64,000 nt of DNA from Zygotorulaspora mrakii (taxonomy: Eukaryota; Ascomycota; Saccharomycetes; Saccharomycetales; Saccharomycetaceae). The notes beneath the pieces were generated by a model. The model made no database searches. It saw only the letters and a list, made by a program, of their open reading frames with translations, and was not told where the DNA came from. Position numbers and translations under genes: made by a program. Shown piece by piece: positions 18,361 to 26,713 of this stretch. The stretch's first letter is position 1; the number at the start of each line of letters is the position of its first letter. The DNA is taken from NCBI RefSeq assembly GCF_013402915.1, contig NC_050719.1:992001-1056000 (forward strand), in the 5' to 3' direction.

Positions 18361-19740
18361 TTACATTATAACTGGTTCGGACTCACAGCCGGGGCAGTTA
18401 TGTAGAGTCTCATGAATGAATACATCGCAGTCGATACAAAAATCCTTGTGACAATTTTCACATCTATAACGAGAACTTGTCAAAAGTTCGCCGGTTTTAT
18501 AATTTTTTATCGTTGGAAATTTGAGCTGGCAACTAAAACAATTCTCTGTAGGGAAATCCTTATCGGCTGCAACCTCTTTAAATGTTTTTAACGGCATTAA
18601 GTGATGGTATGATCTGGCCAAGTGTGTAGATAAGATCAACATGAGGTTACAACAGGGGCACACTGTAGGTAATGAACATACTTTACTGTGACAATTGGGA
18701 CATATGTAACCGCCATAAGTCAATTTCGAATGGCATGAACAAAAAGTTGGGGACTCCTCAAAAATCCTTGTTGGGAACCCCATTTTAACTAATGTGAAAC
18801 CTTTGTTAATCTTATTTACAGGAAGCGGTACGACAGCTTCATCAAATAGCTCTTTACAGTGCGTCTCATCAAGTGGCACCTTATAAAAGTTCTCATCTCC
18901 ATAGTTAGTCTGTTTGCAAAGCTCCTTACATATGGCTACCTGCGCCGCTAATCCAATCACTTTTACCCTAATCGATTCTTGAACCAAAGACGCTATGGTC
19001 TGATGAATATCGCCGGGATCGGCGCTCGACAAGGAACCAAACACTATGAGAACTTCTTTGGTACAATGTGCCGGCACTGGTAGCAGTAATCCCCTTGACA
19101 TTTCCAACGCATTTTGCAGAGAAGGATTGCCCTTCGGCTCCTGTTTCCTCATTAGCTTCAAAGCATCTATATGATCCTGTGGATTACCACTAACTGCCGT
19201 AATCAGCTGAGCAAGACCATTCCTCATACTCACAATACCGATCTGCGAAATCGGATTCTGGTCAAAAAACTCGTGAACAAAATCAATAGCGTATTGAACC
19301 ATCATAACATGGCGGTTTGGTCTCATGTCTTTTTCCAACATAGCTTCACTGCAATCCAAGACAAGAACCATCGTACGAATTATGCCTCTTTGATAGGGAG
19401 TGATATTTTTCTGCGCTGTTCTTTTCTTTCGACTCTCAATGATGCTTGCTGCCAGTAAACTCATATCTCCGTCATCATCCACCTTCACTAAGTCCCAACT
19501 TCTCTTGATTTCATCCTCCCAAGCGTATCCCCCATTCGCACCCTGCAGGTTCTTGTTCGAGAGCTTTTTCCTCTTCCCATGACTTCGTCTCTCCCGTCTA
19601 CGTCTCTTATCCTCACTAGTTTGTCCACCACTCTGATCGTTGTCATCCTCTATTATCTGTTTCCTCTGCCTTCTAACGTCTCTGGACGATACTTTGATAC
19701 TCTCACCTTCATCTGAATCTAAATCCGCGACAGTCGTCAT
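18361..19740 (-). CDS. SSL1: Ssl1, TFIIH core subunit (p44)
   Basis: Ssl1 sits in the TFIIH core, binds and stimulates the Rad3/XPD helicase, and acts in transcription initiation and nucleotide excision repair. The 459-residue protein (461 in S. cerevisiae) has an Arg/Lys-rich head, a von Willebrand A-like domain (about 125-310, beginning RTMVLVLDCSEAM), then cysteine-rich zinc modules: CSCHSK...CPNCHSK...CPCC and a C-terminal RING-like CENCHKDFCIDC...CPGCE. It matches the p44 plan end to end. It is divergent from THI73 over 582 bp. Confidence 0.96.
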   Translation of the reverse strand: MTTVADLDSDEGESIKVSSRDVRRQRKQIIEDDNDQSGGQTSEDKRRRRERRSHGKRKKLSNKNLQGANGGYAWEDEIKRSWDLVKVDDDGDMSLLAASIIESRKKRTAQKNITPYQRGIIRTMVLVLDCSEAMLEKDMRPNRHVMMVQYAIDFVHEFFDQNPISQIGIVSMRNGLAQLITAVSGNPQDHIDALKLMRKQEPKGNPSLQNALEMSRGLLLPVPAHCTKEVLIVFGSLSSADPGDIHQTIASLVQESIRVKVIGLAAQVAICKELCKQTNYGDENFYKVPLDETHCKELFDEAVVPLPVNKINKGFTLVKMGFPTRIFEESPTFCSCHSKLTYGGYICPNCHSKVCSLPTVCPCCNLMLILSTHLARSYHHLMPLKTFKEVAADKDFPTENCFSCQLKFPTIKNYKTGELLTSSRYRCENCHKDFCIDCDVFIHETLHNCPGCESEPVIM

Positions 19741-20322
19741 CTCGCTAACCTTTGGATACCCCTGGAAAGACTCAGAATTCGCCGATGAGCTCAGAAACCT
19801 GCTTCTTCACTTCAATACCGAATACAACGATAGGTGTCTGTCTTTCTCTTTCCATTAGGGCCAAGCACCTCTTAGCCCTCATGTAGTTTCTTTTTCGCCG
19901 AAAATCGGTATCTTCGAAAATCATGTCAAAAATTGCATCAAGTTTTCAAACCTTTAAATGTATTAGAATTGAAAAACTTTTAGCGTTTTTGCAGATTGAT
20001 ATGCTGATATTCCGAAATACTAAATGAATCGATACGAACAGCCTGAGGTATCGGCCGATAGCCTAAACTTTATTGGTTCTTAGTAGTTAAGCAATGTATT
20101 CAACAGCTTGAAGTAGTACTAGAGTACCAAAGAATAATTGAGAAGGGAATACGTAATTATTACTACTGCGAGGTAGTGGCTGAGAGATTTGTTTTTGATC
20201 TACGGTAAATCTGGTGTTGCAAAGGTATAAAAGGTTGGAGTTTTTGGATAAGGCTCTCTCATCTATTCATAGCTCGCCTCTTTTTTAGTCTGATTTCAAC
20301 TTACCAGCAAAGCTTCGCTAGA
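19741..20322. promoter_or_regulatory. SSL1/THI73 divergent promoter region
   Basis: 582 bp without a gene. It contains the 12-bp palindrome TATCGGCCGATA at 20049-20060 (abutting CGG and CCG, half-sites of Zn2Cys6 regulators) and a TATAAAA box at 20226-20232, about 91-97 bp before the THI73 ATG. Which regulator uses the palindrome is unknown. Confidence 0.5.
20049..20060. promoter_or_regulatory. CGG-CCG palindrome, candidate zinc-cluster regulator site
   Basis: Perfect 12-bp palindrome TATCGGCCGATA, 263 bp upstream of THI73. The known regulator of thiamine genes, Thi2, is a zinc-cluster protein, but its exact site is not established to me, so the link is only a suggestion. Confidence 0.35.
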
Positions 20323-21948
20323 ATGACAAGCCCTGATCTCGAAAAGGTATACTCGAAGACTTCATCTGAAGAAAATACCAAAGGTGCTACCAATATATCA
20401 TCATCTTCTGTTGATGACACCTCATCGAATGAGGAGAACATTGACGTCGCTTTGAGGTTTTTAAAAGATACCAACGCCAAGGATTTTGTGTTGGATGATG
20501 ACCAAGATACATTGATCACTGACGTCTCAGAAGATGCTAAAAAGAGTAGAAGAGACAGAGCAATTTTTTATGGTGCGTGTGATCTGCCCAAGAATGTCTT
20601 GCGCAGGTTAGACACTTTCATCTTGCCCTTCCTCTGCGTGACATATCTGCTAATGTTTCTGGATAAGGCGTTGCTGAACTATGCAGCAGCTATGGGTATT
20701 AATGATCATTTGAAAGGCAATGAGTTCTCCAATCTGAGTACAATTTTTTCGGCGTCGTATATCTTTATGGAACCATTTGTGACTTTTTTGATCCAAAGGT
20801 TTCCGATCTCAAAAGTTATGGCAGTTTTTATTACATGTTGGGGCATTTCGCTAACTTGTCATGCTGCTTGCAAGAGTTATGCTTCCCTGATGATTGTACG
20901 TACTCTGTTAGGTATGTTTGAGTCGTCAAGTGCGGTGGGATGTATTGCTATAAGCGGTATGTACTACACAAAAGCCGAACAAAGTGCTAGAATTGGATTT
21001 TGGGCCACACAAGCCGGTACTGGTTACGTTGTTGGCGGCTTAATTTCCTTTGGGTTTCAGCATTATCACGGAAAGAGCTTTACGTCGTGGCAAATTATGT
21101 TTCTTGTTGTTGGTCTAGTTACTGTTGCTTTTGGTATTTTGACCTATTTATATTTGCCTGACAATGTCACAAATGCATGGTTTTTAAATCAAGAGGAGAA
21201 AGTTTTGGTGGTGAAACATATCAGAGATAACCAGACAGGTTTAGAAAACAAAAAGTTTAAAAAAGCCCAAGTGAAAGAGCTACTTTTACATGATAAATTG
21301 ACCTGGCCAATGTTATTCATCACTGCGGCTTCACAAATATCGACCGGCGCAATCGGCACATTTTCAGTTACCATCACGCGAACCTTTGGTTTTGATTCAA
21401 AGGAGACTGCATTATTGCAGTTACCTATAGGTGTAATTACCGCCATGATTATCATTATCACAACACAGATGATCGCGCGGTGGGGCCAAATTACTCTCGT
21501 CACCACATCAATGTATATTCCTGCGATAATAGGTTCAATCGTAATGTTATGCTTACCGTTGTCCAATAAAATTGGTAATCTTCTAGCGCTTTATTTGATA
21601 TACAGTGGTTCCTGCACAATCACAAATATTTACATTTGGAACTCTTGCAATACGTCCGGATACTCTAAAAGAATCTTCCGAAATGCAATTACAATTATTG
21701 CATACAATGTTGCAGCTATCGTTGCACCACAAATGTTCAGAGCCAATAGCGCTCCAAGATACGTTCCAGCAAAGATTGCGTTATTAGTCACTCAAGCTGT
21801 TTGTGTTCCCGTTCAGTTATATATAGGCTATATTTCGAAAAAAGAGAATGAAAAAAGGGATAAGGAACAAGAAGGTCAGTCCGTCGAAAAATATCAGTTT
21901 TTGGATCTTACAGATATTGAAAATAGAAACTTCAGATATATATATTAG
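20323..21948 (+). CDS. THI73: Thi73-like permease, allantoate-permease (ACS/DAL5) family of MFS
   Basis: A 541-residue membrane transporter. A Ser/Asp/Glu-rich cytosolic N-terminus (1-90) precedes about 12 hydrophobic segments starting FILPFLCVTYLLMFLDKALLNYAAAMGI, the family signature around TM1. The loop MVRTLLGMFESS-like region (IVRTLLGMFESSSAVGC) and TM segments to about residue 505 follow, then a charged C-terminus. THI73 of S. cerevisiae is a thiamine-regulated carboxylic-acid-type permease of uncertain substrate. Family membership is clear; the THI73 identity relies on position between SSL1 and CMS1 (YLR005W-004C-003C). Confidence 0.9.
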   Translation: MTSPDLEKVYSKTSSEENTKGATNISSSSVDDTSSNEENIDVALRFLKDTNAKDFVLDDDQDTLITDVSEDAKKSRRDRAIFYGACDLPKNVLRRLDTFILPFLCVTYLLMFLDKALLNYAAAMGINDHLKGNEFSNLSTIFSASYIFMEPFVTFLIQRFPISKVMAVFITCWGISLTCHAACKSYASLMIVRTLLGMFESSSAVGCIAISGMYYTKAEQSARIGFWATQAGTGYVVGGLISFGFQHYHGKSFTSWQIMFLVVGLVTVAFGILTYLYLPDNVTNAWFLNQEEKVLVVKHIRDNQTGLENKKFKKAQVKELLLHDKLTWPMLFITAASQISTGAIGTFSVTITRTFGFDSKETALLQLPIGVITAMIIIITTQMIARWGQITLVTTSMYIPAIIGSIVMLCLPLSNKIGNLLALYLIYSGSCTITNIYIWNSCNTSGYSKRIFRNAITIIAYNVAAIVAPQMFRANSAPRYVPAKIALLVTQAVCVPVQLYIGYISKKENEKRDKEQEGQSVEKYQFLDLTDIENRNFRYIY

Positions 21949-22100
21949 TAAATATATATGCTTTGCAAATATTGCCTTTGTAGCTTTAGTATTAATCACA
22001 TGATTCAAAATGTCATTTGAAGTTTAGCTGGAAGTGAAAAATCTTAGACATCTCATCTCATCCCATCACCTCTCTTCTGAAGAATATAATCAAAGATAAG

Positions 22101-22967
22101 ATGTCCAATTCTGACGATTTAGATGGTAATGTGGACTATGATTACGAATCAGAACCTGAGATTCAAATTGAGCGTGAACGAAAAGCAGAGGTTGTACTCA
22201 AAAATGTCAAGAACACATCTGAAGAAGAGGAAGAGGACGTTCAGAATAAACTCAAGAGATCAATAGAGGCTGATGATACAAAGTCCATTTCGAAAAGGAA
22301 AAAAAAATTAATGAATTCTAAGTTCCACGATAGGAAAAGAGAACAAATTGAATACGATATCGAACAGAAGAAAAGTATTCCAAAATCCTCACCTGAGGCT
22401 ATAACAGAGTATTTTGCAAAGTCAATCCGGGAGAATAATCCAGATTTAAGTCCATTGGAGCTCAATGAAATGTACCTTAAGAGGACAGATTTTTTATCTA
22501 CTGAGAAATTTGATCAGGATCGTGATGTACTCAATTTTACAGTTTTTATGACGCAATTTTCAAAAGCACCAAAATGTATCATTCTTTCAATGTCCAACAT
22601 AAGAGTAGCCGACTTATTCAGAGGCTTAGGTGGTAGCAAGAACTGCTTAAAGCTGTTTGCTAAGAATAAATTCAAAGATGACCTTGCTTCTGTGGAGGAG
22701 TGTTTTAATGTACATACAAAAGTGAAATCAAAAGATACACCTCAAGCGGTCAAATATTTCATTGCTACTCCAACAAGAATGGCAAAATTACTGGAGGCAA
22801 CAGATGTATTCTTCCAAGGCAAAGATAAATTGGATATCATACTAGATGCCAGTTACTTAGATCCAAAAAACAATACCTTGCTCAAATGTGAGAACACTAA
22901 GGAATTATGCAAAGTCTTGAGAACTGTTTTGAACAAAAAAAGCTCTGTGAAAGTCTTACTTTATTAA
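22101..22967 (+). CDS. CMS1: Cms1, small-subunit processome-associated protein
   Basis: Cms1 is a nucleolar protein of the 90S pre-ribosome; it resembles an inactive fragment of a DEAD-box fold. The 288 residues compare with 291. There is an acidic N-terminus, a Lys-rich stretch, the conserved NPDLSPLELNEMYL and FIATPTRMAKLLE blocks (TPTR echoes helicase motif Ib), and LDIILDASYLDPKN where a helicase would have DEAD. No Walker A is present. The upstream sequence contains CTCATCTCATCCC (PAC-like), as expected for a ribosome-biogenesis gene. Confidence 0.93.
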   Translation: MSNSDDLDGNVDYDYESEPEIQIERERKAEVVLKNVKNTSEEEEEDVQNKLKRSIEADDTKSISKRKKKLMNSKFHDRKREQIEYDIEQKKSIPKSSPEAITEYFAKSIRENNPDLSPLELNEMYLKRTDFLSTEKFDQDRDVLNFTVFMTQFSKAPKCIILSMSNIRVADLFRGLGGSKNCLKLFAKNKFKDDLASVEECFNVHTKVKSKDTPQAVKYFIATPTRMAKLLEATDVFFQGKDKLDIILDASYLDPKNNTLLKCENTKELCKVLRTVLNKKSSVKVLLY

Positions 22968-23019
22968 AAAAGGAATAAATCATACAAAATGTAAAGTTTT
23001 TTTCTTGATTTGAATAGCA

Positions 23020-25131
23020 TTAGGAAAATGGTTTTCTGATTGATAACTTCCGGACTAACATTGAAGGCTTACGTGACAATTTCGAAGGACTTGTTGAGCT
23101 TGATTTTCTTTTACCTTTCAATTGATTAACGGTTTCTGCTGGCTTGTCGTAATCATTCATCATTGACTTTTTGTGCGCTGACTTGTCAGATCTGTTATTT
23201 GAAAAATCTTCGTGTAGAGTATCTAGCGATTCTAAATTATTCCAATTTTTAGTGTCATGTAGTATTTTTAATTGTCCCCTACTCTTGTTTAACGCAGGAC
23301 TTGGCAACAAATACCTTGGCCGAGTATTTCTGAAAATCTGCGAAACAGGTTTCAGGTATATAGATGCAATTGTTCCTATGTTTAACTCTAGCTCTTCGAG
23401 GATCACTGGATCAAGTTTTGTGTTTAGTTCAATGACTGGTAGTTCACCATCCAAAATATTTTTTAAGGATTCATTTGACAGCAGGTGGGCCTTATCCGTT
23501 TGAGCTAATGATAGTAAGCTCCAATACATGAATGCTCGATTTCTTAAATCCGGATTATTACTGTCTTCTGTACAACTTTTAAGCATTTGCATGCATATTT
23601 TTTCAGTCTTGGGATTAGGATCTCTGACAAAAAATTTGACACTTGAGTTCAATATTGAGAATTGCACATCTAATGTTTCTTCCAAAAACTTGGACGAAAA
23701 GATCTGGAATATTTGCAAATAATTCGACATGTTGTCAGAATAATTTGTAATGATCCAGATCATTGCATTTTTCGATTCTGGTTCTTGCACAGAGTCCGTG
23801 TACTTGACCAGGTCTTTAATACAGGATTTGAATTCACTGGGGTGTTTTCTCAAAATATTCCTGAATACCGATATTATTTCTTGGACCACATATTCAACAC
23901 CAAATTCCAAAAGATCTAATAGGGCCGTCACACATTCTGAAGCCGAATGATGCTTCAACTTTACTGCAAGATTACCAATGGCTCTAATAGCTTTACGAGA
24001 CATTTGAATATCAATATCAGTGGCATACTGCTCCAGTTCCTCTAGTATGCGTGGCAACGTCTCCTCATTTGCTAGTAAATAAAGGCATTCTAATTTAGTA
24101 TCCTTGATGAAAATAGGATCAGTAAATTCAATGAAAAAATATGAAACATCCAAATTCAAAAGAGGTACATCTCTACTCAATAACAGTAAAATAACATTTC
24201 GCAGAACAAGAAATTGCAGTTCCGGTGGCTTGTTCAGTAGGGAAATAATTGAGTTGGAAAACCGTTTGATCAGACTTTCATTTACGCTATCCACGTAATT
24301 CAAGAGGTATGCGATGAATTTGAAAGCATTTAGCGCAACAAATGTATTTACATGTTGGAGTTGAGGTAAAACAATATCAATCATTTCATAAGCATCCTCA
24401 TGGGATCCCGGAACAGCTGATATCGTCAAAGCATCTAATACCAATGCCTTGTCCCATTCATTGAGAGTCTGTAAAAGATCTAATGAATTGAAAGCGGTCT
24501 CCATGCTGAGTTTGAGCGGCTGCAAATTTGGATTGGATTCATGTATGCTATTTAGTGTGTTTAAGGCAGCAACATGAATAATGGGGTCTACATTTTCACG
24601 TTGGATCAACTCCAACAAAAATGGTAAACATTCCACTACTCTATCATGATTTACTTCATCCAATCGCTTCAATGCGTAAATGGCGGTTCTAGTGACATCT
24701 GGAGGCACGGATCGACGATTAACGAATGATGGTATGATTCTGGATGCCTCATCAATAAATTCAGCAGACGGTACAGCTACTAACGTCTTCAGAGCCATAA
24801 TTTGTATTTTTTCATTTCTGTTCTTCAGATCATTTAGGATGAAAGGTAAGGCCTCCACTGTATTTTTAGGGTTAACAATTCCAAACGATCTTACATATTC
24901 GTGACAAATTCTTTTGACTTCTAAATCGTCTTCGATTTTCCAAAATTTCAATATTTCAGGAGCCAAATAAGCCATTTCATTGTAATTCCCCAAAGTTAAA
25001 TTAGCAATTATCTTTTTCAATCCATCCTTCCTTTTGTTAGCACTTACCTTTGATTTCTTAACTTCGAAACTCTGCAATTCTGCCCTTATTTCATTGGCTT
25101 TATACCGAGTGAATATTTTATGATCCGACAT
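23020..25131 (-). CDS. APL1: Apl1, beta subunit of the AP-2 clathrin adaptor
   Basis: Apl1 is the large beta-type adaptin of AP-2, acting in clathrin-mediated endocytosis at the plasma membrane. The 703 residues compare with 700. It starts MSDHKIFTRYKANEI and follows S. cerevisiae Apl1 closely through its ARM-repeat solenoid (NLTLGNYNEM, DDLEVKRICHEY, PPELQFLVLRNVILLLLSR, LEELEQYATDIDIQMSRKA). It ends in the basic, Ser-rich Apl1 tail (MNDYDKPAE, QLKGKRKSSS, RKLSIRKPFS). It lacks an appendage domain, as yeast AP-2 beta does. A TTG-started extension of 5 codons is discarded in favour of the ATG at 25129-25131. Confidence 0.96.
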   Translation of the reverse strand: MSDHKIFTRYKANEIRAELQSFEVKKSKVSANKRKDGLKKIIANLTLGNYNEMAYLAPEILKFWKIEDDLEVKRICHEYVRSFGIVNPKNTVEALPFILNDLKNRNEKIQIMALKTLVAVPSAEFIDEASRIIPSFVNRRSVPPDVTRTAIYALKRLDEVNHDRVVECLPFLLELIQRENVDPIIHVAALNTLNSIHESNPNLQPLKLSMETAFNSLDLLQTLNEWDKALVLDALTISAVPGSHEDAYEMIDIVLPQLQHVNTFVALNAFKFIAYLLNYVDSVNESLIKRFSNSIISLLNKPPELQFLVLRNVILLLLSRDVPLLNLDVSYFFIEFTDPIFIKDTKLECLYLLANEETLPRILEELEQYATDIDIQMSRKAIRAIGNLAVKLKHHSASECVTALLDLLEFGVEYVVQEIISVFRNILRKHPSEFKSCIKDLVKYTDSVQEPESKNAMIWIITNYSDNMSNYLQIFQIFSSKFLEETLDVQFSILNSSVKFFVRDPNPKTEKICMQMLKSCTEDSNNPDLRNRAFMYWSLLSLAQTDKAHLLSNESLKNILDGELPVIELNTKLDPVILEELELNIGTIASIYLKPVSQIFRNTRPRYLLPSPALNKSRGQLKILHDTKNWNNLESLDTLHEDFSNNRSDKSAHKKSMMNDYDKPAETVNQLKGKRKSSSTSPSKLSRKPSMLVRKLSIRKPFS

Positions 25132-26713
25132 GGATGAAGAAGTCAACTAGTATGAGACCGTGTAGCTCCTCCTGTGTTCCTGTTCAACTGGGCAGAGCAA
25201 TTTTATCAGGTGCTGCAACCATTAAGAGGCCACTTTTGGTGATTTTCAAAATCACTCCAATTCGCTAACTTGTTAATTCGCTTCCTAATAGACCCCTATC
25301 CAATCATGATGTGTAGCATCACATGATAAGTTGAAAATTATGGAATAACAAGAGCGTTAGACAGCCAATATATATGATGGCTACTTGGAATGAACGGTGC
25401 TTGTTATCTAAAATCTCGTAAGCACTTTTAGCATGCATTGATCAAGACGGCTTTATCAGTTTTCATCATCAGAGAAATGCTGTAGCACAGCTGATGCTAT
25501 TGAAAAGAGTGGGGCCTATTTTGTAGCAGTTGATGCCTTGCATCAAAGGATGCTTGAAGCTCTCAAATGATTAAGTATTGGGTGAACAGCTTGTAGCTTT
25601 GAGTTTGCTGTTAGTTGGACTGCAACGTATCGCAAGCCACGTCTTGATTCTTTTTTATCGATAACGTTGATGCAATAGCACTTTTGACTTCAGTCGGTGC
25701 TCTAACTCAAAGTTTTAAGAAGTCCATTCTTGCTGGTACACCTAGAGATGACGAGGAGAGAAGGAATCTAAACTCTAGATAACAATAAAGATGCCAGGCG
25801 TAAGTGGTTGAATTCATATATATCTCTTAACTCTCAGGGAAAGGGCCAGTGTGCCAAAAAGAATACTACAAGAAACTAACCTGCAAAGGCGTATGAACAA
25901 GTTCAAATATACAGAGTGGCCGTTGTTTGAATGCTGCATTATTTTTAGCGATATTCCGGTGATGCTGACTTTTAATCTCTGTTAACAGACTGTTATGAAG
26001 ATCTGAAAAACTTGTCACAAAACTTCGCAAAAAATTCCCTCTGGAGAAGCTTCCTCCCAGTAAATAAAGTCCTCCTGAATTACTCTCAGGGCCTCAGATT
26101 GCATCCATGGGCTTTATTTGCTTGTCACAGAAAGATCTATTGATGGCCTATAACGGAAGGTGTGTCAGATAGAAAGAAAACCGATGTTTAAAATAATACT
26201 CCTCAACGGTTCATCAATAGAAGGTTTCAAGAGCTCTGATGAGGTTTTGAAATGATTAATATGTGAAAAGATTTGCTCCAGTTTCGGTAAAGTAGAAATC
26301 GAAGCGTTTTATATTCTGTGAGAACCTCTCTTTTTCCTCAATGGTAGATGAACTATGGTTTCAGGAGCGAAGCTTAACCACATGTATTATTTTAATGATT
26401 AACCACTTTAGGCTCGCAATTAGGGTTGTTTAATTGACTCATTTTCTGTCCTCTCTATCAAAGTTCAATTGAAAATAATGAATAGCTCGAGTAACTACTG
26501 TGTGATAATATGAAACCATCCAGAGCTGGCTCGAACGTTTTCACAACCTTTCAACCTGCAATTCTATACCAGCATAGCTTCACAACTGTAAATGAATTGT
26601 TTCTAATTGTTATAAAAAGAGACGTGATTTTGGAGGACTCTATTTTGCGATACGTCTCCTAAAAAATTATTGATCAATATCAACCCTATTGTAGACCACA
26701 GTCCATCGAGACA
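25132..26713. other. Long non-coding region between APL1 and SAG1
   Basis: 1.58 kb serving two divergent genes, with no coding frame of note. Candidate sites on the SAG1 side: TCAATGGTAG at 26338-26347 (one mismatch to the alpha1 Q box TCAATGNCAG), CAATTAGGG at 26417-26425 (half of an Mcm1-like palindrome), TGACTCA (Gcn4/AP-1 type) at 26435-26441, and TATAAAA at 26611-26617. A mating-type-specific promoter is expected for SAG1, but the alpha1 and Mcm1 boxes are not adjacent, so this is weak. Confidence 0.4.

Noticed and set aside
25441..25510. Possible C/D-box snoRNA (TGATGA-like on the minus strand)
   Set aside because: No correctly spaced D box or terminal stem.
25791..25880. ATG followed by a GTAAGT-like donor and an AACTAAC-like branch, resembling a tiny intron-containing gene
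   Set aside because: Branch site is imperfect, the donor is not GTATGT, and the spliced product ends after about a dozen codons.
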